DNA of 64,000 bases, taken from assembly GCA_018266055.1 (NCBI GenBank), contig JAFDYT010000008.1:90862-154861 (forward strand), given 5' to 3'. The DNA is from Bacteroidota bacterium. GTDB lineage: Bacteria > Bacteroidota > Bacteroidia > Cytophagales > Cyclobacteriaceae. How positions within the stretch are numbered: the stretch's first letter is position 1; each line of letters starts with the position of its first letter. A program made the translations under genes and the position numbers. The notes under the pieces are model-generated. The model ran no database searches. It had not been told where the DNA came from and was given only the letters and a program-made list of their open reading frames with translations. Shown here piece after piece: positions 37,908 to 45,666 of this stretch.

Positions 37908-37940
37908 GAAGGTTGCCATGGAGGCGACCTTCTTCTTTTA
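37908..37940 (+). terminator. Rho-independent terminator
   Basis: GAAGGTTGCC and GGCGACCTTC form a 10-bp stem (one G-U pair) around a 5-base loop, followed by TTCTTTTA. It begins 16 bp after the propeller gene's stop codon. Confidence 0.8.
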
Positions 37941-38068
37941 TACCTGCGTCATCATCGTGAACGGTCTAACTGGATAAATGCCCTGTACATACGCCTACTG
38001 GTGCATCCTGGCACTTTGCATTCATCTTCGACGAATAGGAATGAATTTATTTGAGCAAATATTAACAC

Positions 38069-38866
38069 ATGAGAAAAATTGCAGCAGTCTTTGTTTTAAC
38101 ATGCATGTCCACCTGCCTGGTGTTGGCTCAACATCAGATCACATCAAAAGGAAAAATTCTTATGATAGCAGCAAACCCTTCTGTATCTGAGACAACCGGC
38201 TGGCCCATTGGATTCTGGGCAGCAGAGCTCACGCACCCTTACTGGGAATTTACACAGGCCGGTTACTCTATCGACATCGCAAGCCCCGCTGGCGGAAAAT
38301 TACAGTTCGATGGATATAGCGATCCCGAAGATCCAAGCGGCTATTCCGCGAGCGACCTCTTGTCGATGGGATGGAAGTACTCGCCAAAGTATATGGAGCT
38401 TATCAACAATAGTACGCCACTTTCACAGGTCAAAGCTGATCAATACGATGCCATATTTCTTGTTGGTGGACAGTCGCCGATGTATACATTTCGCGGAAAC
38501 AAGGAATTAATTGATTTCGTGGTGAAGTACTACCAGGGTGGTAAACCAACGGCGGTGGTTTGTCACGCAACCTGTATACTGCTGGAGGCTAAACTTCCGA
38601 ACGGAAAGTTTCTTGTGTCCGGAAAACGATGGACCGGTTTTGCCAACAGCGAAGAGGAGTTTGCCGACAAGTTCGTAGGCAAAAAGATTCAACCGTTCTG
38701 GATTGAAGACAAAGCACGCAAAATGGGCAACACCACCTTTGTTGTCAAACCTGCATTTACACCATTTGCAATCGAAGATGGAAATCTGATAACAGGTCAG
38801 CAGCAGAATTCAGGAGGTGAAGCTGCGAGACTTGTGATTAAATCATTGGAACATAAACGAAAATGA
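38069..38866 (+). CDS. Exported DJ-1/PfpI superfamily protein (Hsp31-like)
   Basis: Signal peptide ends LVLAQ. The rest matches the Hsp31/type-1 glutamine-amidotransferase-like branch: HPYWEFTQAGYSIDIASPAGG, FLVGGQSPMYTF, and a nucleophile elbow AVVCHATCILLEAKL followed by GKRWTGFANSEEEF. The elbow cysteine-histidine pair is present, although the usual CHG is CHA here. Cytoplasmic relatives are glyoxalases or protein-repair chaperones; this one is exported, so its role is open. The following gene overlaps its stop codon. Confidence 0.85.
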   Translation: MRKIAAVFVLTCMSTCLVLAQHQITSKGKILMIAANPSVSETTGWPIGFWAAELTHPYWEFTQAGYSIDIASPAGGKLQFDGYSDPEDPSGYSASDLLSMGWKYSPKYMELINNSTPLSQVKADQYDAIFLVGGQSPMYTFRGNKELIDFVVKYYQGGKPTAVVCHATCILLEAKLPNGKFLVSGKRWTGFANSEEEFADKFVGKKIQPFWIEDKARKMGNTTFVVKPAFTPFAIEDGNLITGQQQNSGGEAARLVIKSLEHKRK

Positions 38867-39282
38867 TGAAGAAGTACTTTAAAGTTCAATATCTCCTGGC
38901 GACGCTGTTGATCCTGATTGTCTCAGTGTCGTTTGGCCAGGCTAACATCAACGCTATGGAAAGAAATACATCATTCTCTACCGAGATTATCCGTTATAAA
39001 ATAGATCCTGAACGGCACGTGGCCTTTGAGGCGGCATATACGGAGGCGGGCTTGCTGTTGCAGCAATCACCGTATTGTCTTGGCTATAAGATCATCAAAG
39101 GCACCGAGGAACCGGAAAACTATATCGTCCAAATACAATGGACATCTGAGCAGGATCATCTCAACGGGTTCAGAAAGAGTTCTTCCTTTGGAAAATTTTT
39201 CTCATTGGTGAAACCTTATTATGCAGACATCCAGGAGATGAAGCACTATACGTTGATCGCGTCTTTTGATAAGAACGAATAA
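38863..39282 (+). CDS. Exported antibiotic-biosynthesis-monooxygenase (ABM)-like protein
   Basis: The 139-residue protein has a signal peptide (ends VSFGQ) and a single ABM dimeric alpha-beta barrel domain: EIIRYKIDPERHVAFEAAY, CLGYKIIKGTEEPENYIVQI, then HLNGFRKSSSFGKFF and YYADIQEMKHY. ABM proteins range from haem-degrading to quinone-forming enzymes; no cofactor residues are clear. Its ATG overlaps the DJ-1 stop, so the two exported proteins are co-translated. Confidence 0.8.
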   Translation: MMKKYFKVQYLLATLLILIVSVSFGQANINAMERNTSFSTEIIRYKIDPERHVAFEAAYTEAGLLLQQSPYCLGYKIIKGTEEPENYIVQIQWTSEQDHLNGFRKSSSFGKFFSLVKPYYADIQEMKHYTLIASFDKNE

Positions 39283-39379
39283 AGATAAGGGACATACTCA
39301 GGCGTGCTGAAAATGAGCGTGAAGAGAGCTCCACTGCATCGCTGTCAATATTATTAAAGCCTACGTGCAAGTACAGTTT

Positions 39380-40831
39380 ATGAGAATACGATTGTTAAAA
39401 TTCCTTACACACTGCTTCTTTATTTCATTTTCCTTCGTATGCTGCAAGTCCGACGAAATTCAGACGATGCCAGGGGTGAAATCTTTCCAGCTCCCGGATG
39501 TTGAAGTTGATATGACGATCAACCCCCTCCGCGGTTTGTACCGGTGGAGGGATATGGAACTGGCGCCTCAGAATGAACCGTCGAAGGATTCGTATCAACG
39601 TTACTATTGGCGAGACCTCGAGCCAGGCGAAGGACAATACGATTTTTCCATTGTATTACGCGATATGAATAAAGCCATCACAGAAGGAAGGAAATTTTCT
39701 TTTCGTATCCGTATGATGTCCGGATACGAAGATAACCAGGTATACATGCCTTCATGGCTGAAAGGACATGATAGATGTAAGGCCGGTTGTGGATGGTGGA
39801 CCGACACGGACACATCAAATGAAGGCAAAACGTTTATCCCAGACTGGAATGATCCATTCATCATTTCGAAGGCGGAAGCGCTGCTTGTTGAACTCAACAA
39901 AAATGTTACGTCCATCGGCTGGATTGATATAGGGATGTATGGACAGTATGGAGAGTGGGCATTATCGGGTGAAGTTGACTATTCGAACGCGCCTGCGAAT
40001 ATCTTTCCGGCCACACTGGAAACAAAAAAGAAATACATCGATATGCATATCAATGCGTTTCCAGGGAGGCAGTTTGTGATTGATATCGTTCGTCAGAATA
40101 TCGACGCAATTGTTTATGCAATAGATCGTACACCGGCGCGACCCGTCGGTCTAAGGCTCGATTGTCTGGGTGATGGATCATTCTTCAATCAATGGACCGA
40201 TCATCTTTCAGATTGGAATAAGATCAGAGACGCCTGGAAGAAAGCTCCTTTTATCTCCGAATTTTGCCCCTTCGAGGCGAGCACTGAACAACGCGGAATG
40301 TCGATAGCAATTGATCAGATCAAAGAATATCATATCTCGCTGGTAGGCAATGGAAACGTGGGCAAGAATAGTCTTGCGGTGGATCAACGCTGGCTGGCCT
40401 TACCGGAAGCAGACAAGAACGCCATGTTGACGATTGCGAAGATCAGCGGTTATCGGTACGGGATTACGTCAGGTTCCATTTCGCTGGGTAACGACAATAC
40501 GCTCGCTATTACGACTAACTGGGTTAACCAGGGTAACGCCCCCTTGTACGAACCCTACCAGGTAGAAATTCACCTGCAGCAAGGAACAGAAAGTAAGTCC
40601 GTATATAAATCATCGATCGTGCTTTCCGAATTGCTTGATCAATCGACAGGCGAGGTCAGGCAAGACGATGTTTTTTCTGTTGCCGGCTTGCCTGCCGGCA
40701 ATTACTCAGTAATGCTTCGGATTGTGAATTTGAAAAATGTGGACTCGGATCAGCAGAGACCTAATCTGCGCCTGGTGAATAGAGAAGTAGATGAGGCGGG
40801 GTGGTTGAAGTTAGGCGAAATCAGTTTATAA
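39380..40831 (+). CDS. DUF4832-domain lipoprotein
   Basis: From ATG 39380 (483 residues) the N-terminus has a lipobox-like SFVCC. A TIM-barrel-like region follows: NPLRGLYRWRDMEL, YYWRDLEPGEGQYDFS, RKFSFRIRMMSGY, and IGWIDIGMYGQYGEW. The C-terminal DUF4832 beta domain includes TTNWVNQGNAPLYEPY and AGNYSVMLRI. The layout is that of glycoside-hydrolase-like DUF4832 proteins of Bacteroidota, acting on an unknown glycan at the cell envelope. Starting five codons earlier (39365) is not supported. Confidence 0.8.
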   Translation: MRIRLLKFLTHCFFISFSFVCCKSDEIQTMPGVKSFQLPDVEVDMTINPLRGLYRWRDMELAPQNEPSKDSYQRYYWRDLEPGEGQYDFSIVLRDMNKAITEGRKFSFRIRMMSGYEDNQVYMPSWLKGHDRCKAGCGWWTDTDTSNEGKTFIPDWNDPFIISKAEALLVELNKNVTSIGWIDIGMYGQYGEWALSGEVDYSNAPANIFPATLETKKKYIDMHINAFPGRQFVIDIVRQNIDAIVYAIDRTPARPVGLRLDCLGDGSFFNQWTDHLSDWNKIRDAWKKAPFISEFCPFEASTEQRGMSIAIDQIKEYHISLVGNGNVGKNSLAVDQRWLALPEADKNAMLTIAKISGYRYGITSGSISLGNDNTLAITTNWVNQGNAPLYEPYQVEIHLQQGTESKSVYKSSIVLSELLDQSTGEVRQDDVFSVAGLPAGNYSVMLRIVNLKNVDSDQQRPNLRLVNREVDEAGWLKLGEISL

Positions 40832-40838
40832 TTTCGCC
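40814..40838. terminator. Stem-loop spanning the DUF4832 stop codon
   Basis: GGCGAAAT and ATTTCGCC form a perfect 8-bp stem that contains the stop codon in its second arm. A long T-run does not follow. It sits between convergent genes and could act as a weak bidirectional transcript end. Confidence 0.35.
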
Positions 40839-40857
40839 TACCTTCCAGGTCATTCTT

Positions 40858-41685
40858 TTATAGGAACCGGCTAACGTAGGCCATGCTCAGGTCCCATACC
40901 TTCTGAGCAGCTATCTTGTCATACGCCTGCGGTATTGGTTGATCTTCACGTTCATGGTATATGTATTTGCCGCTGAGTTGTTCCATCTCATAGCTTGTTG
41001 CAGCAAAGATCGTTGACCGCGCCCCATCAGCCGCGTCTGGAACATTATTCCAGTCGCGGTCGCCCATGTTTTTGAAAAGGTTACTTTTTACATATCCTGG
41101 ATGCACCGTGTTGACGGTCACACCGGTTCCTGCCAGCGCGTCAACCAATTTCAAGGAGAACAATAGATTACACAACTTCGACTGAGAATAGCTTTTGACA
41201 CCATCGTATGTCGAATGATTGAATTCGATATCGTCCAGTTGTAAAATGTTTCGCCGGTGCGCCATCGAAGACGTGTTAATTATCCTGGCGCCTTTGGTAC
41301 GGTAAAGTGTTGGCAGTAGTAACAATGTGAGAAGAAAAGGAGCCAGGTGATTCACCGCAAAATTCATTTCGATGTTGTCTGCGCTGAATTTGCGTTCCAT
41401 TTCCCATACTCCAGCATTGTTGATCAATACATCCAGTGTCTGATTGGTTGAAGCATACTCTTCTGCAAGCTTTTTAACCTGGGCTAAAGACGAGAGATCA
41501 GCCAGTATGAATTCAATATCCTTATTGCTCGAGATTTTTATGAGTTCATCCCTTGTGGAGATCGCCTTGCTTTCATCTCTTGCAGTGAACACGATCGTGT
41601 GGCCCATCCTCGCAAGGCCCATGGCTGCCGCCTTACCTATTCCAGACGTCGCACCCGTAATGAGAATCTTTTTTGGTGTCATCAA
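40858..41685 (-). CDS. Short-chain dehydrogenase/reductase (retinol-dehydrogenase-like)
   Basis: Classical SDR motifs: TGATSGIGKAAA (cofactor loop), D in ILADLSS, NNAG, catalytic S in NTSSMAH, Y-x-x-x-K in SYSQSKLCN, and HPGYVKS. The 275-residue length and the ARDESKA segment after the second strand suggest NADP(H) use. The substrate is unknown. It is a single gene, convergent with the DUF4832 gene. Confidence 0.92.
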   Translation of the reverse strand: MMTPKKILITGATSGIGKAAAMGLARMGHTIVFTARDESKAISTRDELIKISSNKDIEFILADLSSLAQVKKLAEEYASTNQTLDVLINNAGVWEMERKFSADNIEMNFAVNHLAPFLLTLLLLPTLYRTKGARIINTSSMAHRRNILQLDDIEFNHSTYDGVKSYSQSKLCNLLFSLKLVDALAGTGVTVNTVHPGYVKSNLFKNMGDRDWNNVPDAADGARSTIFAATSYEMEQLSGKYIYHEREDQPIPQAYDKIAAQKVWDLSMAYVSRFL

Positions 41686-41786
41686 TTTGAGTTTTGTGAT
41701 CCCGTAAAGATGGTGTGAAAATCACCATCGTAAATAAGAAACACTTATGCACAGCTCACAAAATTGACACACCCTAACAGATACTC

Positions 41787-42239
41787 TTAATTTTTTTCGT
41801 CAGGTACTTTTATTTCTGTGAGCTGGGTAAAGATAAGTTTCATTGTTCCACCGTCCGCGATGTATACTTCAGAGAAACGGAAACTACCCGTAATATCCCG
41901 GCCATGCAACGTCCCTTTGTCTTTGAAGTATCCATTGGCGGTCACAATATTCCCATCTGCCAACACCTGCTCGATTTTGTATTCATAGTGTTCGAACTTC
42001 GGCTCGTCCTGATTGAAATCTGCACTGATCATCCCATCCCGGGTAACCTTGTTGCCCCAAGGTGTTACAAGAACGTAAGATGGATGTATCATGTCTTCCA
42101 GCGCTTTTCGGTTTTTGGTTTTGAAAGCCTTTTCGAATCGCTCCTTAAAGTCAAAAACGATTTTCTCCTGGTCCGTAGATCTCGGCCCAGTGCAGCAAAA
42201 CATTGCTATGCAGACGTAGAAAATGTACACCTGTTTCAT
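41787..42239 (-). CDS. Exported NTF2-like (DUF4440) protein
   Basis: The 150-residue protein has an N-terminal signal with possible lipobox (IAMFCC) and one DUF4440/SnoaL-type cone: FKERFEKAFKTKNRKALEDMIHPSYVLVTPWG, EVYIADGGTMKLIFTQLT. Function unknown; likely a periplasmic ligand-binding or enzyme fold. It lies 101 bp upstream of the SDR gene on the same strand and may be co-transcribed. Confidence 0.75.
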   Translation of the reverse strand: MKQVYIFYVCIAMFCCTGPRSTDQEKIVFDFKERFEKAFKTKNRKALEDMIHPSYVLVTPWGNKVTRDGMISADFNQDEPKFEHYEYKIEQVLADGNIVTANGYFKDKGTLHGRDITGSFRFSEVYIADGGTMKLIFTQLTEIKVPDEKN

Positions 42240-42406
42240 GGTTTTTATTTTGATCCTTTTAATAAGTAACGAATTCAGTTAAAAATCTTGTAAGAACCCG
42301 ACGGCATTACGATTACTAGGTTGTGCCATACGCAGCCTGACGATTTTCCTTGAACACGGTTCATTTATAAAAATGAACCACTCGTCAGTTTTTACACACG
42401 AATCAT

Positions 42407-43306
42407 TTGGAAATCATTTCGAATACACCTTTAACATTTATGTTTAGTAACTCAAAGCTTTTTCGAAAGATGGTTAATACCACAGATGTTGAAGTGCGTA
42501 TGTACTACGCGGAGACGCCTCCTCCCGAGGATCTCAATCATGTCGTTAGCCGATTTTGGACATTGAATCGCCGGTATGACGATTCAAGAGGGAACTTTGA
42601 GCATCTGTGGTCGGACTGTTATTCTGAACTGATATTCGTGAAACAGGGTTCGTATCGTCGCACAGAGCATGACGGCAATACACTTTCAAGATGCTTCCTG
42701 GTTGGACCCTTGACAAGACATCACCGAATTTATGCTTCCGGAGATGTCACGATGTACGCAATTCGCTTCCAACCATGGGCAATTGCTCCATTTCTAAAAG
42801 TAATCATGACTCAGATCGTAGATTCACTCTACGAAGGATCAGAGATCTTTGTCACGAGGATAGATGATTCATGGGTGGATGACAGTTCGGGATTTGCCGA
42901 TGCGATTGTCAGTATGGAAAAAATTGTAAGAAAGATCCTGTCTCCGGTACGATGTGTATTTCAATCCAGACCAATCGTTGAGCGGATCTTGGAGGAACAT
43001 GGCAGGCTTTTAGTGTCGGAAATTGCGAGTGAACATGAGATATCCGAACGACAGTGTGGGCGCATATTCAACCGGGAAATTGGGATGCCTGTAAAATTAT
43101 TGTCGCGCATCGTGCGATTCAACTTCGCCCGCAAGATGCTCGAACAGCGACCAGATGCAGACATTGCATGGGTCAGTTACGAAGCGGGATATACAGATCA
43201 GGCCCATTTCAACAAGAATTTTCGAGAGATGCTGAATATGACTCCTTTCGAGTTCAAGAAATTTATAAAACGAAGGGCGGAGCATCGTAGTGAAATGCCG
43301 GTCTGA
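42407..43306 (+). CDS. AraC-family regulator with DUF6597-like N-terminal domain
   Basis: The 299-residue protein has an N-terminal beta-rich sensor region with a DUF6597 look (TPPPEDLNHVVSRFWTL, FLVGPLTRHHRIYASGDVTMYAIRFQPWA). The C-terminal AraC domain (about 190-290) has GRIFNREIGMPVKLLSRIVRF and IAWVSYEAGYTDQAHFNKNFRE. ATGs at 42407, 42440 and 42470 are possible starts; only the first is safely upstream of the domain. It may control the VOC/DUF1801 genes that follow on the same strand. Confidence 0.85.
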   Translation: MEIISNTPLTFMFSNSKLFRKMVNTTDVEVRMYYAETPPPEDLNHVVSRFWTLNRRYDDSRGNFEHLWSDCYSELIFVKQGSYRRTEHDGNTLSRCFLVGPLTRHHRIYASGDVTMYAIRFQPWAIAPFLKVIMTQIVDSLYEGSEIFVTRIDDSWVDDSSGFADAIVSMEKIVRKILSPVRCVFQSRPIVERILEEHGRLLVSEIASEHEISERQCGRIFNREIGMPVKLLSRIVRFNFARKMLEQRPDADIAWVSYEAGYTDQAHFNKNFREMLNMTPFEFKKFIKRRAEHRSEMPV

Positions 43307-43360
43307 ATTTTACAAGATAGTTCGCTAAACCGGTTGCTACTTTTATTGAAAGGTCTCATC

Positions 43361-43729
43361 ATGATAAGTAAAATTGCAACAGTAGGGATTTATGTGGCCG
43401 ACCAGGAAATTGCCGCCAGATTTTGGACCGATGTGATTGGTTTCGTGGTGACCAATCGCATCGGGATGGAGAATGGCCACGCATGGATTGAAGTCGGACC
43501 CGCAATGGATGCGTCGGCTTTGGTATTGTATCCCAAAAGTCTCGCGCCGGACTTTCAGAATTATAAGCCATCGATTGTCTTCGCTTGTTCTGACATTGAC
43601 AGATTTTATACGCAATTGCAATCGAAGGGCGTAGTGTTTCCTAAGCCGTTGTCGGAGACGCCCTGGGGAAAGTTTGCTTCATTCATTGATGAAGATGGAA
43701 ATGAATTTGGGCTCAAAGCACAAGGATGA
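43361..43729 (+). CDS. VOC-family (glyoxalase/bleomycin-resistance fold) protein
   Basis: From ATG 43361 (122 residues) two beta-alpha-beta-beta-beta units are visible: ATVGIYVADQEIAARFWTD with ENGHAWIEVGP, and IDRFYTQLQSKGVVF with WGKFASFIDEDGNEFGL. Metal-binding positions of the fold are plausibly H and E, but I cannot assign a reaction. Its stop overlaps the ATG of the DUF1801 gene (ATGA). Confidence 0.85.
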   Translation: MISKIATVGIYVADQEIAARFWTDVIGFVVTNRIGMENGHAWIEVGPAMDASALVLYPKSLAPDFQNYKPSIVFACSDIDRFYTQLQSKGVVFPKPLSETPWGKFASFIDEDGNEFGLKAQG

Positions 43730-44103
43730 AGGAAAGAGATGAAGTTATGATATTTCTTTCGGCGTATGATCCAGGGATTCAGCGTCACGCGCTGATGCTG
43801 CGGAAAATATTGTTCTCTCATCTGCCAGACATCGAGGAACGGCTCGATGCTCCGGCAAGGCTGATCGGTTACTGCTATGGCAATCGGTATACCGATATGA
43901 TCTGTACGTTGATACCGTCGAAGAAAGAACTGAAACTTGGCTTTTTCAATGGAGTTTCGTTACCTGATCCCTACCATCTGCTGAAAGGGGAGGGTAAAAA
44001 GTCGAGGTATGTGAAGATTATAAAAGAAGAAGACGCTCAGCATCCCGGAGTTCTCCAATTGTTGGATGAAGCACTAAAAGCTTACTATAATCGATTGAAG
44101 TAA
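43726..44103 (+). CDS. DUF1801-family protein
   Basis: The 125-residue protein shows the DUF1801 pattern: YDPGIQRHALMLRKILFSHLPDIEERL, GYCYGNRYTDMICTLIPSKKELKLGF, and a lysine-rich end VKIIKEEDAQHPGVLQLLDEALKA. The fold binds small ligands; the reaction is unknown. Translationally coupled to the preceding VOC gene. Confidence 0.85.
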   Translation: MKERDEVMIFLSAYDPGIQRHALMLRKILFSHLPDIEERLDAPARLIGYCYGNRYTDMICTLIPSKKELKLGFFNGVSLPDPYHLLKGEGKKSRYVKIIKEEDAQHPGVLQLLDEALKAYYNRLK

Positions 44104-44136
44104 TTTTAAATAATTGAATGCAGCTAACGACTGGTT

Positions 44137-44478
44137 ATGATTTCAGGTGTTCACGCAATTATCTATTCCCGTAACCCGGAGTTGGATAGGGTATTTCTTC
44201 GCGACGGTTTAAAGATGCATAGCATCGACGCTGGCGGTGGTTGGTTGATCTTTAAACTCCCACCTTCGGAAGTTGCGTTCCACCCCACAGACGGGGAGGA
44301 AAAACATGAGTTGTATTTTATGTGCGACGACATCACCGCGTTTGTTAAACGCATGAGTGACCTTAACGCCCATTGCACCGAAATACAGGAAGAAGGCTGG
44401 GGTAAGTTGGTTCAATTGACGCTTCCCGGAGGCGGCAAAGTCGGTGTATATGAGCCAACTCATGCACGTCCATCTTAG
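44137..44478 (+). CDS. Second VOC-family protein
   Basis: The 113-residue protein has the paired VOC units: VHAIIYSRNPELDRVFLRD with HELYFMCDDITAF, and ending GKLVQLTLPGGGKVGVYEP. H and E positions typical of the metal site are present (HAIIYS, HELYF, GVYEP), making metal binding plausible. It lies 33 bp after DUF1801 and forms a three-gene unit with it and the first VOC gene. Confidence 0.85.
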   Translation: MISGVHAIIYSRNPELDRVFLRDGLKMHSIDAGGGWLIFKLPPSEVAFHPTDGEEKHELYFMCDDITAFVKRMSDLNAHCTEIQEEGWGKLVQLTLPGGGKVGVYEPTHARPS

Positions 44479-44499
44479 ATGGCGTGTCTTAGAAACATT

Positions 44500-45348
44500 T
44501 CATAAACAGGTTTGGTAACTCTGAGGGTAAGGCTGTTGCCCATCGATGTCTTTAAAGTGATAAAGTAGTGCAAGTTCTGCACTTGTCACAACCGATCCTG
44601 AGAAACGTAAATAATTTGGATCATTGAATACATGTGCAATTGCCAGTCCCTGGAATTCGGGCGATTCTGAATTGCTTAAATCAAAATAGGATCTTGATTT
44701 CATAATCCCTTCCGTCCGGACAAGTCCCGGGTAGAGCACCATCGAACAGATACCAGAACGATTCAATTCCACGGCCATATCTGAACTCATTCGATTTACC
44801 GCACTCTTGGCTACGCCATATGGAACGTTAGCCATATACTTTTCTGCGGCCCAATAGGAGATATGAACGATGAGCCCTGAGTTAGTGAGTTGCATCATTG
44901 TTGCAGCGAACTGACTACAAATGAAATTCGAACGCACGCTTTCCATCATCGTATCAAACCTCCATAATGGCTGTTTCCAAAAGGGAAGGGGCCATGTGAA
45001 AACCGAACGGCCTCCAATGTTCTCGTGCATGGCCTCGTAACCACCCCATGCGTTATTAACAAGGATATCGAGTCGCCCGGTTTGCTCTTGAATGATGTTA
45101 AAGACTGTGGCTATATCCTCAGCGTTGCTATGATCGCAAAACAGTGGGATGCACGTGCCTCCTGACTTTTGGATCTCAGCCGCAGTATCCATCACCGATC
45201 GAGGAGAGCTTTCATCAGGGTGATGCGTCTGACACTGCCTTCCCGTTATGTAGACAGTTGCTCCAAGTTCAGCGAGTTGCTTCGCAATTCCTTTGCCCAC
45301 GCCGCGGCTCGCACCCGTCACCAGCGCAACTTTGTCTTCGAGCATCAT
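44500..45348 (-). CDS. Short-chain dehydrogenase/reductase
   Basis: SDR motifs: TGASRGVGKGIA, a basic residue at TGRQCQTH suggesting NADP(H), NNAWGG in the NNAG position, and catalytic tyrosine region SYWAAEKYMANVPYGVAKSA (Y-G-V-A-K). It then has LYPGLVRTEGI. It resembles the DHRS1-like branch, which has the NNAxGG motif. 282 residues. Convergent with the VOC gene. Confidence 0.9.
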   Translation of the reverse strand: MMLEDKVALVTGASRGVGKGIAKQLAELGATVYITGRQCQTHHPDESSPRSVMDTAAEIQKSGGTCIPLFCDHSNAEDIATVFNIIQEQTGRLDILVNNAWGGYEAMHENIGGRSVFTWPLPFWKQPLWRFDTMMESVRSNFICSQFAATMMQLTNSGLIVHISYWAAEKYMANVPYGVAKSAVNRMSSDMAVELNRSGICSMVLYPGLVRTEGIMKSRSYFDLSNSESPEFQGLAIAHVFNDPNYLRFSGSVVTSAELALLYHFKDIDGQQPYPQSYQTCL

Positions 45349-45666
45349 CGCATTTATTTATGTTTGAAAGTTGAGTTTTGAATGTATGGTCTTGCGGAAT
45401 TTAAAACATCGTTGATTATTTATCGTCTCCATTATCAAAAAAGTGAGTCTGGCATAGTCGCTGAAAAATGTAGAGTGTTTGAAAGGGAGAATTCATTGTT
45501 GGGGTTTGTTAGCCCGGGTCAGCTCGCCTTGTTGCGAAAAACAAGCTTTTCGCTGCATTGCCGCGCCGTTACCCGAATGATTCTCGTAATTAGATAACTA
45601 TAATCACCAATGACACAAGGCCCTGGGCATTCAATTGACGTGGGCTATAGAACAATTTAATATTAT
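45349..45666. other. Divergent intergenic region
   Basis: A 318-bp gap between the minus-strand SDR gene and the plus-strand permease gene. A 71-codon open stretch at 45382-45597 has no family features and no start context. The 3' part is AT-rich just before the permease ATG, where a promoter would be expected, but no clean TAnnTTTG box is seen. Confidence 0.4.

Noticed and set aside
45382-45597. 71-codon open frame upstream of the third permease
   Set aside because: No start context, no domain, and composition unlike neighbouring proteins.
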